Of a stretch of DNA of 64,000 nt, positions 35,138 through 45,600 are shown one piece after another. Location of the stretch: contig JAESUZ010002613.1 of assembly GCA_017311185.1 (NCBI GenBank), forward strand, positions 310,001 to 374,000, read 5' to 3'. The notes beneath the pieces were generated by a model. It was not told where the DNA came from. It searched no databases and saw only the letters and a program-made list of their open reading frames with translations. Source of the stretch: Proteles cristata cristata (Eukaryota > Chordata > Mammalia > Carnivora > Hyaenidae). Every line of letters begins with the position of its first letter. Positions within the stretch are counted from its first letter, which is position 1. The position numbers and the translations under genes were made by a program.

Positions 35138-35346
35138 CGGGCACCTGGGTGGCGCAGTCAGTTAAGCATCCAACTCCTGATCTCAGTTCAGGTCATGATC
35201 TCACAGTTTGTAAGTTCAAACCCTGCATCGAGCTCTGCGCTGATGGTGTGGAGCCTGCTTGGAATTCTGTCTCTCCTCCTCTCTGACCACCCCACCCCCC
35301 CACTCGTGTGCACATGCTCTCTAAATAAATAAATAAATAAATAAAC
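35138..35346 (+). repeat. Felid SINE
   Basis: Head GGGCACCTGGGTGGCGCAGT, full body, and a tail with six AAAT units. Flanking repeats TTAAAATTAATGTTTA (35122-35137) and TTAAAATTAATATTTA (35348-35363) differ at one position. Confidence 0.94.
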
Positions 35347-35711
35347 TTTAAAATTAATATTTAGTCTGAGGTCCATATTCATTTGGTTAACACCTTTAGA
35401 CTGTTAACTGATAATCTATTTTTAATTTAACAATCTGTTTTGTATAGCACACCAAAAGCAAAACCACTTGCCCCTTTCACAAAGGAAGCAACAAGAGCTG
35501 CAGCAGGATTGATTGGTGGTGACCCACACAGCCATGCTCCCTTGAGATGGTTCCAAAACTCTGGTCAAGGCTATAAAGCTGGTGCACAAAGGGCACATTA
35601 AGAACCGGCAGCCAAGAGGCCGGCGTAGGGTCCACACACCCACCCTCTTAGGCTCCCCTGACCCCACAGGCCAGGCTGAGAAACCCAACTCTGGACTTCA
35701 AGTTCTCTTAC

Positions 35712-35812
35712 CTGAGTGAATCGTCGGACTAGGCACGTCTTCCCCACACCAGCATTGCCAATTAAAACAATTTTAAACAGGAAATCATAATCTTCCATAC
35801 TCATTTACACAG
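35712..35812 (-). CDS. RAB30: RAB30 coding exon 1: start codon and P-loop
   Basis: The exon starts at an acceptor (TTTGCCTTGCAG, AG at 35814-35813), has 8 untranslated bases, then ATG at 35804-35802, and ends at donor GTAAG (35711-35707). It encodes residues 1-31, [20 protein letters not shown] then [11 protein letters not shown]. The P-loop GNAGVGKT is at residues 16-23. A second in-frame ATG is codon 3; the first is taken because it gives the known RAB30 N-terminus and total length. RAB30 is a Golgi-associated Rab needed for Golgi integrity. The splice acceptor just before the ATG shows at least one upstream noncoding exon. Confidence 0.97.
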
Positions 35813-36429
35813 CTGCAAGGCAAACACAGGCGAGAGTGAGATGGGACCTGGTCAGACTTGCCCACAGAGCACAAGCTGCGCCAGCCTCGTCTCCTCGGGA
35901 ACCACGGATCTGACTCATTCGAAGAGCAATTTAATGCTCTTCAGATTAACGGTGATTTCGCCAGCGAGACAGGAACACAGGTGTTTGGTCACAGATGAAC
36001 TTTATTCCTTCCCAGTTACCTCATGCCACAGAGTGCAAATGATACCAATGGCCTTTCACCTGGTAACCTTTATTCTTCCAAGTCGTGGGGTTACAGGTCA
36101 CTTGTGTGGCAGGATCTGTTTTCTTTCAGCATTGAAAGGAGATTACAAACCCATGTGCAGACAAGCTGGGGATGCAAGGAAGCAGGGACAAAGGAGAGCC
36201 CATCCAAAGCTTCTAAGTGGTTTATGCACATGTGGTGTGTGTCCCTGGGAAGAATGTCAACGGATGGGACACTGATTGAAGAGAAGGAACTAGGAAGAAA
36301 TCTCTCAGTCCGCCGTAAGTCCTGGATGAGTTGGAGTCTTCACCGTGGGAGTTAATGCCATCTTTCCCCCTACCACCACCGCACGGCCTCCTGCCAGCCA
36401 GGCTGACACCACAGCACCTTCCAAAGTGC

Positions 36430-36620
36430 CTGGCTCCTCATTCCCATGGGCTGTGGCATGTGTCACTCCCTCTGCCCAGGATGCCCTCCCTCCTGCCCTT
36501 TCTGCGCCACCAAGTCAATCCTGTAAAGCCTAATACAAGCATCTCTTTTTCTCTGAATTCGCTGCTCTCCCCCAAATAAAGTCAAACACTTTCATCATCC
36601 CTCTGTCCTAAAACCAAGTG
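36430..36620 (+). repeat. L2 3' fragment
   Basis: TCACTCCCTCTGCCCAGGATG and CCACCAAGTCAATCCTGTAA are the familiar forward L2 text. Confidence 0.65.
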
Positions 36621-36859
36621 TCTGCTTCATCCTTGAGGGAAAGGAATATATCTTTAGCTCTACTTCCCTAGGCCACGTGTGGGGCAGTTATATTTAGTAA
36701 ATGTCTACACTGTAGAATTAAAAAGTTAATTAGTAGGTCTACTGCTTGAGTATAAGCCTTAGTTTCTCCAACTGTGTTGAAAAGAATACTACATGCTCTA
36801 CTTCAGAGGACAACTGTAAAGATTTTTTTTAAAAATCTCCAGAAGAACCTTGGTATCCA

Positions 36860-36975
36860 CAAAGTTCTATTCTGGTGAAAACCATTATTATCTATTGGGT
36901 TTCTACTATAGTACTGGGCAAATCATGGTAGGAAACACAGAGATGAGACAGTCTGTGTCCTGGACTAATGTGAGA
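36860..36975 (-). repeat. L2 3' fragment
   Basis: TTGGGTTTCTACTATAGTAC, GGAAACACAGAGATGAGACA and CTGTGTCCTGGACTAATGTG match the inverted L2 3' end. Confidence 0.5.
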
Positions 36976-37369
36976 AAAGTCAGACAACAACCACAAAGTC
37001 AAATATATTTCAAACCAGCAGTGGAACTCATTTCATAAGGCGCAGGCAGAGCAAGCCTGGTGGGCTCCGGAAGAAGGGGAAAGGGACACTCACTGAGCCT
37101 ACGAGGGGAAGGGTGCTTGGGAGAGCTGGACAGAGCCTCAGGATCACGCCTACTCGGCAGAGCTGAAGCTCTCACTCCAGTGAGCCCTGTCAAGTAGCTA
37201 GGTGGAGGAGATTCTCTATGTGCAGAGATGATTTCTATGTGGGTTTTAACTCATCCTTGGAAAGATAACTGACAACCAGGCCAATATGCATATGGCAGCT
37301 CAAGGGTTCTGTCTCAGTTTACTGGGCCTGTGAAGGAAAAACAGTTCTCTGTCAAGGGTCCCCCGTTGT

Positions 37370-37540
37370 TGAATTCACTAATGTGCCAGGCACTATACTT
37401 GGCACCTTAGGTATATTTCCATTTGTCTTTACAAGTCTCTGAGGCCGGCATTTATTAATGTCACCTATTTTACAGGTGAGTAAACTGAGGGTAGCCTGAA
37501 GTCATAAAGCTAACAGCCAGAGTTCAAGTTGAGAAGGCAC
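37370..37540 (-). repeat. MIR element
   Basis: Inverted MIR text: ATGTGCCAGGCACTATACTT, TTTTACAGGTGAGTAAACTG and AGTCATAAAGCTAACAGCCA. Confidence 0.75.
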
Positions 37541-37549
37541 AGGTTGTCA

Positions 37550-37700
37550 TCAAAAGAATTCTAGCTTTGGAGCTAGAGAGAATTTAGGTTCAAATCCTGG
37601 CTCTACTTCTTCAAGTCTATGCTTCTGAATAAGTGAAGAATTTTTGGAGCCTCAACTTCCCCATTAACAAAATGGGGCTAATTGTAATGTTTGAAGGAAT
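37550..37700 (+). repeat. MIR element
   Basis: Forward MIR text: AGGTTCAAATCCTGGCTCTA, CCTCAACTTCCCCATTAACA, AAATGGGGCTAATTGTAATG. It lies head-to-head with the inverted MIR at 37370. Confidence 0.75.
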
Positions 37701-37759
37701 TCCTGGAAAGCCCCAAGGATGGTACCTGGATCTTAGTCACCCGAACTTCTCAATATGAC

Positions 37760-38160
37760 AGCTGTTTTCCATGGTCTGGCTTCTGCCTTCATTGCCAGCT
37801 GACCTCTCACCACTCTGCTCATACTACGTGCTCTAGGCTTACTGGATTTCTTCAGTTCCTTCAGTGCATGGGGCTGCTTTCCCCTTCAGACTTTCACATA
37901 CACTGTTCCTTCTGCTGAGAACATAGAACACAACCTCCCCTCACCACCCCCAGCCCAGCTAACTTTTATTTCTCCTTTCAATTTCACCAAAAGGTCACTC
38001 TCTAGTATGCTTCTCTGACCTATAGGAGGCTGACTCCCTGCTGGACACTCACATGATACCCTCCCCTGTCCTATAGTCATGCTCACCAAGCTTCACTGTA
38101 CTGATTTATTTATATCTGTCTTATGCTCCAAGCCCATCCCTCAGCACCTCCGCCCTATAT
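37760..38160 (+). repeat. L2 3' fragment
   Basis: CCATGGTCTGGCTTCTGCCT, CTTTCACATACACTGTTCCT, TGCTTCTCTGACCTATAGG and the ACTGATTTATTTATATCTGT ending are typical of the L2 3' region. Confidence 0.75.
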
Positions 38161-38319
38161 ACACACGTGCGCACAAATGACTATAAGCACCATGAAAGCA
38201 ATGATGTGTCTATCTGGTTGAGTCACAATCCTAACCCTTCCCCATCGGACTCACTGTCATCCGTGCTGCTGCCACCATCACCACCGCCACCGTCACCACC
38301 ATCCCATTCTAATCCTCAT

Positions 38320-38480
38320 AGCTCTCCTAACAGGTGGACACCATTAGCATCATAACTTGACAGATGGGGATATTGAGACACAAGAGAAGTTAAATAAGAA
38401 GCTGTTTAGGTCTCACTTAACTGGTGGAGCTGAAATTCAGATCCAGGTAGCCTGGGTCTAGCCCCTCATGGACGTCTTTA
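38320..38480 (-). repeat. MIR element
   Basis: AATCCTCATAGCTCTCCTAA, TTGACAGATGGGGATATTGA and AAATTCAGATCCAGGTAGCC give an inverted MIR. Confidence 0.7.
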
Positions 38481-38660
38481 ACACACTACCTGTAGTGCCT
38501 TTCCCAATGCCTGGTTTGTGGCAACAGCTTAAGAAAGATCTGATGAATTGAATGATAAAGGGCAAGCACTCAATAAAATATGATTTTCTTTTTATGTTCC
38601 CTTCTGGCTTCACATCCAAAACTCTTGCCACCACACTGTAGTACTTTAATTAAGAATCAA

Positions 38661-38882
38661 TGAGGCGCCTGGGTGGCTCAGTCGGTTAAGCGTCTGATTT
38701 CAGCTCAGGTCATGATCTCACGGTTCATGGGTTCAAGCCCTGTGTCGGGCTCTGTGCTCACAGCTAGCTCAGAGCCTGGAGCCTGCTTCAGATTCTGTGT
38801 CTCCCGCTCTCTCTGACTCTCCCCTGCTCATGCTGTCTCTTTCTTTCTCCCTCAGAAATAAATAAAACATTAAAAAAAAAAA
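38661..38882 (+). repeat. Felid SINE
   Basis: Near-consensus head AGGCGCCTGGGTGGCTCAGT with an intact box A-like and box B-like region (GGTTCAAGCCC). It has an AGCT duplication (CAGCTAGCTCAG) in the body and an A12 tail. Flanking repeat AAGAATCAA is at 38652-38660 and 38883-38891. Confidence 0.96.
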
Positions 38883-39761
38883 AAGAATCAAGGACAAACT
38901 CCAGATAAAAACTCAGGAATGCAGTATGTTCGTTAAAATTCAAGAAAGCTTTAATAGTGAGAAGAAAACAGAACTCAGACATAGGGACAGGGATAGCACG
39001 AATACATGGGGCTCCCTGGGTCCCACACATCCCACAACTCGCTGCCTTCATAAGCTAGTGAACAGGCAGCACAGGACTGGACAGTGTCCTTCTGTGCGTG
39101 GACTGTTTGCCACACATTTACTCCTCCATCTTTGGCAGAGGCCCAAGACACAAGGCAGAGAAGTCAGAGAATGTCCAAATTTAAAGGCCTGAGAAACCAG
39201 GTTCCTAAGAGGTGTTGAAATTCTGCACCTTCAGGGAAAGAACGGGAAGAATTACTTGGTCAGAGTCAATGCTGACAGTCAAATCTCATGTGGCTACCAC
39301 CTGGAGAGAGCCACAGAGGATAAATTAAGGCCCTTCTCCTTTCTATAAGAAATTACTTTAATGCTCTGTTGAATACTGTTGTTGTTTTTAAATAAAGCTC
39401 TGGGGAAAAGTGTTTGGTCTCTTTGAAAACACAGGCTGTCTGTGGCTACGGCTGGACTGCACACTACGGGTTACCTGCTGTGGTCACCGTGCTGTCTCTA
39501 ATAGAAAACACATTGCTGACTGAAAAGCTCACAGGATTCTCTATAAACTATGCTGTGAGGAAGCTCTTCTGACTGGTAAGTAAGGTAACAGCTCAGGCAC
39601 TGCCAGTCACCATGGCGAGAGCATCCCAGGAGGGGGAAACCCATTCAGAATCAGTTAGTGACACGCAGCGCTAAGTTGACAACAAAAGTCACACCTTGTC
39701 TGAGGAGCAAACATGTCAAAAGATATGCTACTGACCAAGCACTATTCTAGGGATTGTTTTT

Positions 39762-40008
39762 AGTTGTTTTTTTTTTTTAAATTTATTTTGAGAGAGAGAG
39801 AGAGCAGAAGAGAGTGGGGGGAAGGGCAGAAAGAGAGGGAGAGAGGGAAGGAGAGAGGAAGAAAAAGAGAGAGAGAGAGAGAGAGAGAGACCCAAGCAGG
39901 CTCTGCACTGCCAGCTCGGAGCCCAGTGCAGGGCTCAAACTCACAAACCATGAGATCATGACCTGAGCTGAAGTTGTACACTTAACTGACTGAGCCACCC
40001 AGGTGTCC
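39762..40008 (-). repeat. Felid SINE with expanded GA/CT tract
   Basis: Inverted SINE with a long purine tract (about 39789-39890) and head end GAGCCACCCAGGTGTCC. Flanking repeats begin ATTCTAGGGATTGTTTT (39744) and ATTCTTGGGATTTTA (40010). Confidence 0.94.
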
Positions 40009-40029
40009 TATTCTTGGGATTTTATATTC

Positions 40030-40280
40030 TATCATTATCAACGATAATAATCGCCGACACTCATTTGACACTTATAATGTGCCAGGCTCTCTTCCACATG
40101 TAGGTACTCATTTAATCCCCACAACAATCCTAGGAGGTGTTATCATTATTATCCCCAGCTTACAGAAGTAAAAACTGAAGCACAGAGAGGTTATCCTGAA
40201 GTCACACAGCTAGTTAATCTTAGGACCAGGATTGACACCCAGATCCATCTGACTCCAAAGCCTGGCTCCTCCTGAAGTAG
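40030..40280 (-). repeat. MIR element, nearly complete
   Basis: Inverted MIR from ATTATCAACGATAATAATCG through GTGCCAGGCTCTCTTCCACA, TTAATCCCCACAACAATCC and ACACAGCTAGTTAATCTTAG. One of the best-preserved MIRs in the window. Confidence 0.88.
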
Positions 40281-41059
40281 GATGCTGCTGTCCCTGTCCC
40301 GTGGTAGACAGCACTGCTGACTTGTCCTAAGGGCCGGAGACTCAGTTGAATGGAACCCCTCAATGCCTGTGAATTGCAATGTTCTAGAATCTCCCTCCTC
40401 TCGAAGCAGCACACCCGCACTGATAGGGCCACACACTGATTCCAGATCACGCAAGCACTACACCTCACAGTGTCCTCTGACCCAAGGTCTCTTTGAGGAG
40501 CTGGACCCTGACATTCCCCTAAATACCACTCCCACAATTCATTCATCCATGTAACTAAGTACTGGGCATGAGGCAACAAACAGGAATACTACTCAGATAA
40601 ACCCGCAAAACCCCAAACATCATAATCACCAAAGTAGCTCTAAATAAATGGATATGTGAATAAGATTCACAGGAAAAATAGATGAGGAAAAGAAAAAAAT
40701 GCATTTAAAAAAGATACAGTAAATGAGGTGTACTATGAAAACATTCTAAAGCAATGTGATTTTGGCAACATAAACCATTTATCAAAGTGACCTTTAAAAA
40801 AAACACATTGTATTCCCTGTTGCACAGTACATTTCTCCCCTCACCCATCTGGGCTCAGTATAACAGATAAAGTCAAGGCTTCTGGTAAATGGTGGCCTCA
40901 TCCCCTCGCCCAGTACCACTCCAGAAAATTATACTTTGGGGAGCTTGTCTTTGTTCAAAAAATCACATGTCTCATTCAAGTCCTTTACACCTTCAGGGTC
41001 TCAACCTTGAACTGTAAACTGAGGGGTTTGGGTAAAGAGGTGCCACGGCCCTTCTCAGG

Positions 41060-41240
41060 ACAGTGTGTGGGCCATTCTCTCATGCCAGAGAGGCAGCATG
41101 GGTAATGACACCAAGAGACCTGGGTCTGCGGAAGAGCTGTGTAAAGTCTCCTCACCCATAAAATGAGGATAACAGAATCTACTCTGACAGTCACCGAGTT
41201 GCTTGACAGACAAATAAGATAATGCATGGAAAGTGACATT
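41060..41240 (+). repeat. MIR element
   Basis: GGCAGCATGGGTAATGACAC, AGAGACCTGGGTCTGCGGAA, CACCCATAAAATGAGGATAA: forward MIR with an internal deletion. Confidence 0.6.
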
Positions 41241-41730
41241 CACAAAATATAATCATCAAATGTCATATTTGACAAGAGTCATATATGACAGCATTATATA
41301 TACTGATTGCAGAAAATACAGCCAAAGAAGAAGGAAGAGAAAATCACTTATAGTGTCTTTCCATAACCATACCTCTGCCTGGGGAAAACTACATTTAACA
41401 TTTTGGTATACATCCTTCTAGTTATCTTGTTTATATACACTGACCTGTACATGTATAGCTTTTCAAATGTATAGATTTTAAAGACAAAAACAATGATAAC
41501 ATTATGCAGACTTTTTTGTTTTCTAGAGAGGGTATTTTCCCTAAGCCCAAAATCAGAACTCATGGTCTATAAACAGAACTGACTACCAAAGACCCTCAGT
41601 ATTCATTCAACATTTGCTCCCGTGAACCTAAATACTCCAGAAAGGGGTGGCAGAAGGAAAGCTTCACAGTGACCAAGCTTTGAGAAATACTAAATACTAT
41701 CACTCAATCTCGAAGATTTAAAAAATTCTA

Positions 41731-41920
41731 GGGATGACTGGGTGGCTCAGTCAGTTAAGTGTCCGACTCTTGGTCTCAGCTCAGGTCATGATCTCATGGT
41801 TCATGAGTTCAAGCCCTACATCGGGCTCTGCACTAACAGCATGTGGTCTGCCTGGGATTCTCTCTCTCCCCCTCTCTCTGCCCTCCCCTTTTCTCTCACA
41901 AATAAACTTAAATAATATTT
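41731..41920 (+). repeat. Felid SINE
   Basis: Head GGGATGACTGGGTGGCTCAG, complete body, tail with AAATAAACTT. Flanks carry an imperfect AAAAATTCTA-type repeat. Confidence 0.92.
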
Positions 41921-42118
41921 AAAAGGTTCTAAAAGTTCTAAAAATTCCCATCATGAGCCAGGATTTACCATATGTGATTTTAGCTGAGAGTTCTTTTCTC
42001 ATCCAACACCTTTTAACAACAACAAAAAAATCCTGTGCTATGTAGTAAACATTATTTTATAGCACCTGAAATCAAGGCTGCCACCTAGGTGGGGTTGCTA
42101 CATGAAAGAAAATAAAAT

Positions 42119-42185
42119 AAAGAGAGGAAAAGGGAAAGGGAAGAGGAAGGGGTAAGAGAGGGAGAAGGGGAAGGGAACGGAAGGC
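42119..42185 (+). repeat. Purine-rich (GGGAAA)n-like tract
   Basis: About 65 bases of nearly pure purine, AGGGAAAGGGAAGAGGAAGG and similar. A low-complexity tract; the opposite strand gives a spurious Leu/Pro-rich frame. Confidence 0.85.
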
Positions 42186-42999
42186 CCAGATAAATTTCAA
42201 TTTCAGATAGCAACGAATAAACTTTAATGTAAGTTTGTTCCAAATATTGCATGGCACATACTTATACTAAAAAGTTATTAGCTGTTTATCTGAAATTCAA
42301 ATTTACTGGGCAATACTACCCAGAGAAAACTCAAGTAGTCAGATCTAGTAGAAACAGAGGCGCCAAACACAATATCATGCCTACCCAGAAGCTGTGGAGG
42401 GAGATCGGCAAGGTATGAGAAATAAGATAAGCCTGATGAATCAAAACCAACAAATGGAGGAATAAAAAAGGGCAACAAGTAGCATTTGAAGAAGGTATTA
42501 CTGAGCTTGGGTATTTTAGACTCTTGAGTCACACTCCAGGGACCAGGTTCGGACCGGCACACAGGGCTCTGTGGGTGAGTCTCTCCCTTCTGAACAATCC
42601 CAGAACACTGTGAGCCTCTAAGTACGTCTCCACATGTGCACCTGCCTGGTGCGGGCGGCTGTGGTCCACACATTGACTGCCCCTACTGTCCTTAAGGACA
42701 AGAACCATGCTTCAACAAGACACTCACGTCAGCATATTCCAGTGCCACGTTCAAGCAGACACTGAATTGCAAGCATTTGATCTTTCACTCTAACAAGGTT
42801 CTGTCTCAGGAAGCTCATTAGTGCTTAATTACTAGAAAGCAATTACTAAACATTACTATAATCAACTGCTGCAAGCTCACTTGCTTTACATAAGCTGCTA
42901 ATTTCATGTTATTGCAAGTTAATCATTCTCCTTGGCCAGAGATGTCAAACACCCACCTGTGCCATGGCTGCTCCTCATGCACTGGGCCATAATCTCCAG

Positions 43000-43195
43000 C
43001 GTTCTGACGTGGCCCTTTACAGTTTACAAAATGCTCTCACAGACATGATCTAATCTGCACCTGCCAACAATCTCATGAGCTGGTTCTTAGCACTCATTAT
43101 ACAAGTGAGAAAACTGATGGTTTAGGTAATGAAGTGTCACCCTAAGTCATACACTGGTGACTTGCAAGGTGGCCTCTGCATCCTAGCCACCTAGG
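43000..43195 (-). repeat. MIR element
   Basis: CCCTTTACAGTTTACAAAAT, ATGATCTAATCTGCACCTGC, TGAGAAAACTGATGGTTTAG: inverted MIR, diverged. Confidence 0.65.
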
Positions 43196-43204
43196 ATATA
43201 AGGA

Positions 43205-43440
43205 TTTTACATTCTATCACTGTTAATAATAATAATAATAATAATAGCAGCTGACACGTAATTCAATGCTATTACGTGCCAGATACTCTACTTCATGTAC
43301 ATACTCATTTAATCCTCACAACAACTCTAGGAGGTGGGTACTATTATTAAGACTCCCAGCTTACAGAAGAGGAAACTGTAAGCCTCCATCAAAATTACAC
43401 AGCTAATGAGTAAAACTGCCAGGATTCAAAACCCACGTCT
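43205..43440 (-). repeat. MIR element with an internal (AAT)n expansion
   Basis: Inverted MIR with ACGTGCCAGATACTCTACTT, TTTAATCCTCACAACAACTC and ACACAGCTAATGAGTAAAAC. An (AAT)n run (43223-43246) lies near its edge. Confidence 0.8.
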
Positions 43441-43648
43441 TTCTGGGAAAAAATTAAGTTGGAACTCTGTCTCATTCTTTATACTAAAATAAATTCCAGA
43501 TGGATTAAAGATTTGGATTTTGAAAAATGAAAACATAAGAGTACTAGAAGAAAGCATGGTCTATGGAAAATCTTAAAGTATGAAAGGCTTTCTAAGGATT
43601 ACTCAAAAATCATGGCCATAAAATAGATCAACCAATTTGACTAAATTT

Positions 43649-43865
43649 TTTTTTTTAATTTCTTAAACATTCATTTATTTTTGAGAGACAGAGAAAGACA
43701 GAGCAAGAGTGGTGGAGGGGCAGAGAGGGAGGCACAAAAACTGCAGCAGGCTCCAGGCTCTGAACTGTTAGCACAGAGCCTGATGCGGGGCTCGAACTCA
43801 CGAACCGTGAGATCATGACCTGAGCTGAAGTCGGATACTTACCAACTGCGCCACCCAGGTGCCCC
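43649..43865 (-). repeat. Felid SINE
   Basis: Inverted SINE with intact head GGGGCACCTGGGTGGCGCAG (reverse sense). It shares an imperfect CTAAATTT flank on both sides. It forms an inverted pair with the SINE starting 35 bases to the right. Confidence 0.94.
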
Positions 43866-43899
43866 TTGATTAACTAAATTTTTTAAAAATTCTGCATGG

Positions 43900-44063
43900 T
43901 ATGGGGTGCCTAGGTGGCTCAGTTGGTTAAGTGTTAGTTCTTGATTTCGGCTCAGGTTATGATCTGTGGGTTATGTGATTAAACCCTGCATCCAGCTCCG
44001 TGCTGAGTGTAGAGCTTGCTTGGGATTCTCTCTCTCTTTCCCTTGCCCTTCTCCCTGAATTTT

Positions 44064-44135
<72 letters not shown>

Positions 44136-44163
44136 TCTCTCTCTAGAAAAAAGAAAAAAAACG
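43900..44163 (+). repeat. Felid SINE with microsatellite tail
   Basis: Head GGGGTGCCTAGGTGGCTCAG and body. The usual CT-rich part has become (CA)n (about 44065-44100) followed by (CT)n (44101-44144). The short repeat CTGCATGG flanks it at 43892-43899 and 44164-44171. Confidence 0.93.
44065..44144 (+). repeat. Compound (CA)n(CT)n microsatellite
   Basis: About 17 CA units followed by about 21 CT units with one CA interruption, inside the SINE's 3' half. Confidence 0.96.
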
Positions 44164-45419
44164 CTGCATGGCAGAATAAAAGAGGAATTGATTAAAATAT
44201 CTGAAATACATGTAACTAAGGGCTAATTTCCTTAAATGCTTAAAGAATTCCTATAAATCAAAAGAAAAATTGAATAAGTCAATAGAAAAAAATGAACAAA
44301 GGACATGAGCAGACAGTTTACAAGAAGGGTAATAAAAAGGCACTTATATATTTTTTAAATGATCAGCTTTACTCCTGAGTAAATTCAAACTCTAATTATT
44401 TTATAATTATAATTCTAAACAATTAAGATTATAATTTATAAGGGAAACTATAGTAAATTCATAATCAAAAGCCATTTTTCATTTCAGACTGGCAAAGTTC
44501 ACTCTGTATGGGAGTACAGAGAAACGGGGCACATGTATACCACTGGTAGGAAGTGAATCAATGCAACCTCTATGGAGGGCAATATTGATTTAAAACTAAA
44601 AAGGCTATTACAAACCCTCTGACCCAGTCATTCGACTTCTCCGAATGAATCTCTTCTACTTACATAATACATGTGTACAAAGACACATGTAGTAGGATAT
44701 TCATTGCAACAATGTTTGTACTAACAAATATGAAAACAACCTGAAAGTCCATCAGCAGGAAAATGGTTGTAAGATTATGACAACTATACATCACTATACT
44801 ATGCGGCCTGCCGTGGACATCTGCAAGATGCATTAAGCTAAAGAGGCAAGGTAGGAAATGGTGTGTATGGTATGAAAAGAGGGCATTCAATTATTTATCT
44901 GTATAAGCATAAAATATCTCTGGAAAGATATTAAAGAATACTACTAACAGTGTTTGCCTCTGGAGAGGCTGTAGTTTCCAGCTCTAGGAAAGGGAATAAT
45001 CTCCAGCTCTTAACAAATTGTGTTCCGACCTTACATCCGGTCTGCAGTAGTGCTTGAAAGGCAGGACGGTTTTCTTAAAAACAGTGAGAGAAGTCATTTA
45101 AGAAAAAATCTGTCCGGGGTGCTCTGTTTCTATCTTGCTGTCTTTTTCTTTGCTCTGCTGCACCCCTTCACGTGACAGGGAAGGAATGCCCTACCCAGCC
45201 TCAGGGGTTGTCCTTTCCGGGCTGTTCTGTGTGCCACTGCTTTCTCTCCCTGTCCCAGCACTCAGTTCCTACGTGGTGGGTTCATTCTTTCATACCAACA
45301 GCCTTCAAAACCAAGCATCCATCCTATGACAACCAAAACCAACGGATAGAGCAGTAGTCTATTTATTTCGCCAGTAAAAACAAAACTCTCACACATTTGT
45401 ATCATGTATTACAGCTCAG

Positions 45420-45600
45420 AAACTACTCACTGCACTCTGAGACAGAATCTTCCTGAGGAAGGGGGAAGAGGGGCCTATCTTGTTCTCCTCATTTTACAGA
45501 AATGGGATTTGGAATCCAAAGAGTGACTTGCCTCAAGCCATACAGCATGTGAACAAGAGAGACAAAAGAGCACATAAGGTCCCCTGACTCTAAATCAGAT
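45420..45600 (-). repeat. MIR element
   Basis: CTCATTTTACAGAAATGGGA, GAGTGACTTGCCTCAAGCCA and CCCTGACTCTAAATCAGATC: inverted MIR. Confidence 0.6.

Larger units (their letters stand above)
32445..35711 (-). other. RAB30: RAB30 intron between coding exons 1 and 2
   Basis: A 3.3 kb intron with donor GTAAG at 35711-35707 and acceptor AG at 32446-32445. It includes a purine-rich patch (about 32625-32665), the G-quadruplex motif (33841-33873), MIR-like copies (about 34045-34200 and 34510-34680) and one felid SINE (35138-35346). A 130-codon - strand open frame at 32664-33056 shows no family features and is not called a gene. Confidence 0.88.
43460..44980 (+). repeat. Old LINE-1, interrupted by two SINEs
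   Basis: L1 ORF2 and 3' text: CTAAAATAAATTCCAGATGG, AAACATAAGAGTACTAGAAG, then after the SINEs AATGAACAAAGGACATGAGC, GACCCAGTCATTCGACTTCT and GTTTGCCTCTGGAGAGGCTG. Order and orientation are continuous across the SINEs (43649-43865, 43900-44163), showing they inserted later. Confidence 0.8.

Noticed and set aside
35598..35804. 68-residue open frame starting at the RAB30 ATG as a short protein
   Set aside because: It is RAB30 coding exon 1 reading through its donor at 35711 into the intron; residues after FTQ are intronic.
38661..38740. tRNA-like sequence with box A and box B
   Set aside because: It is the tRNA-derived head of a felid SINE; the clover-leaf is degenerate and the SINE body follows. 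The same applies to all SINE heads in the window.
42278..42673. 131-codon - strand open frame
   Set aside because: Isolated, with no family match or splice context. Length is within chance for intronic sequence.
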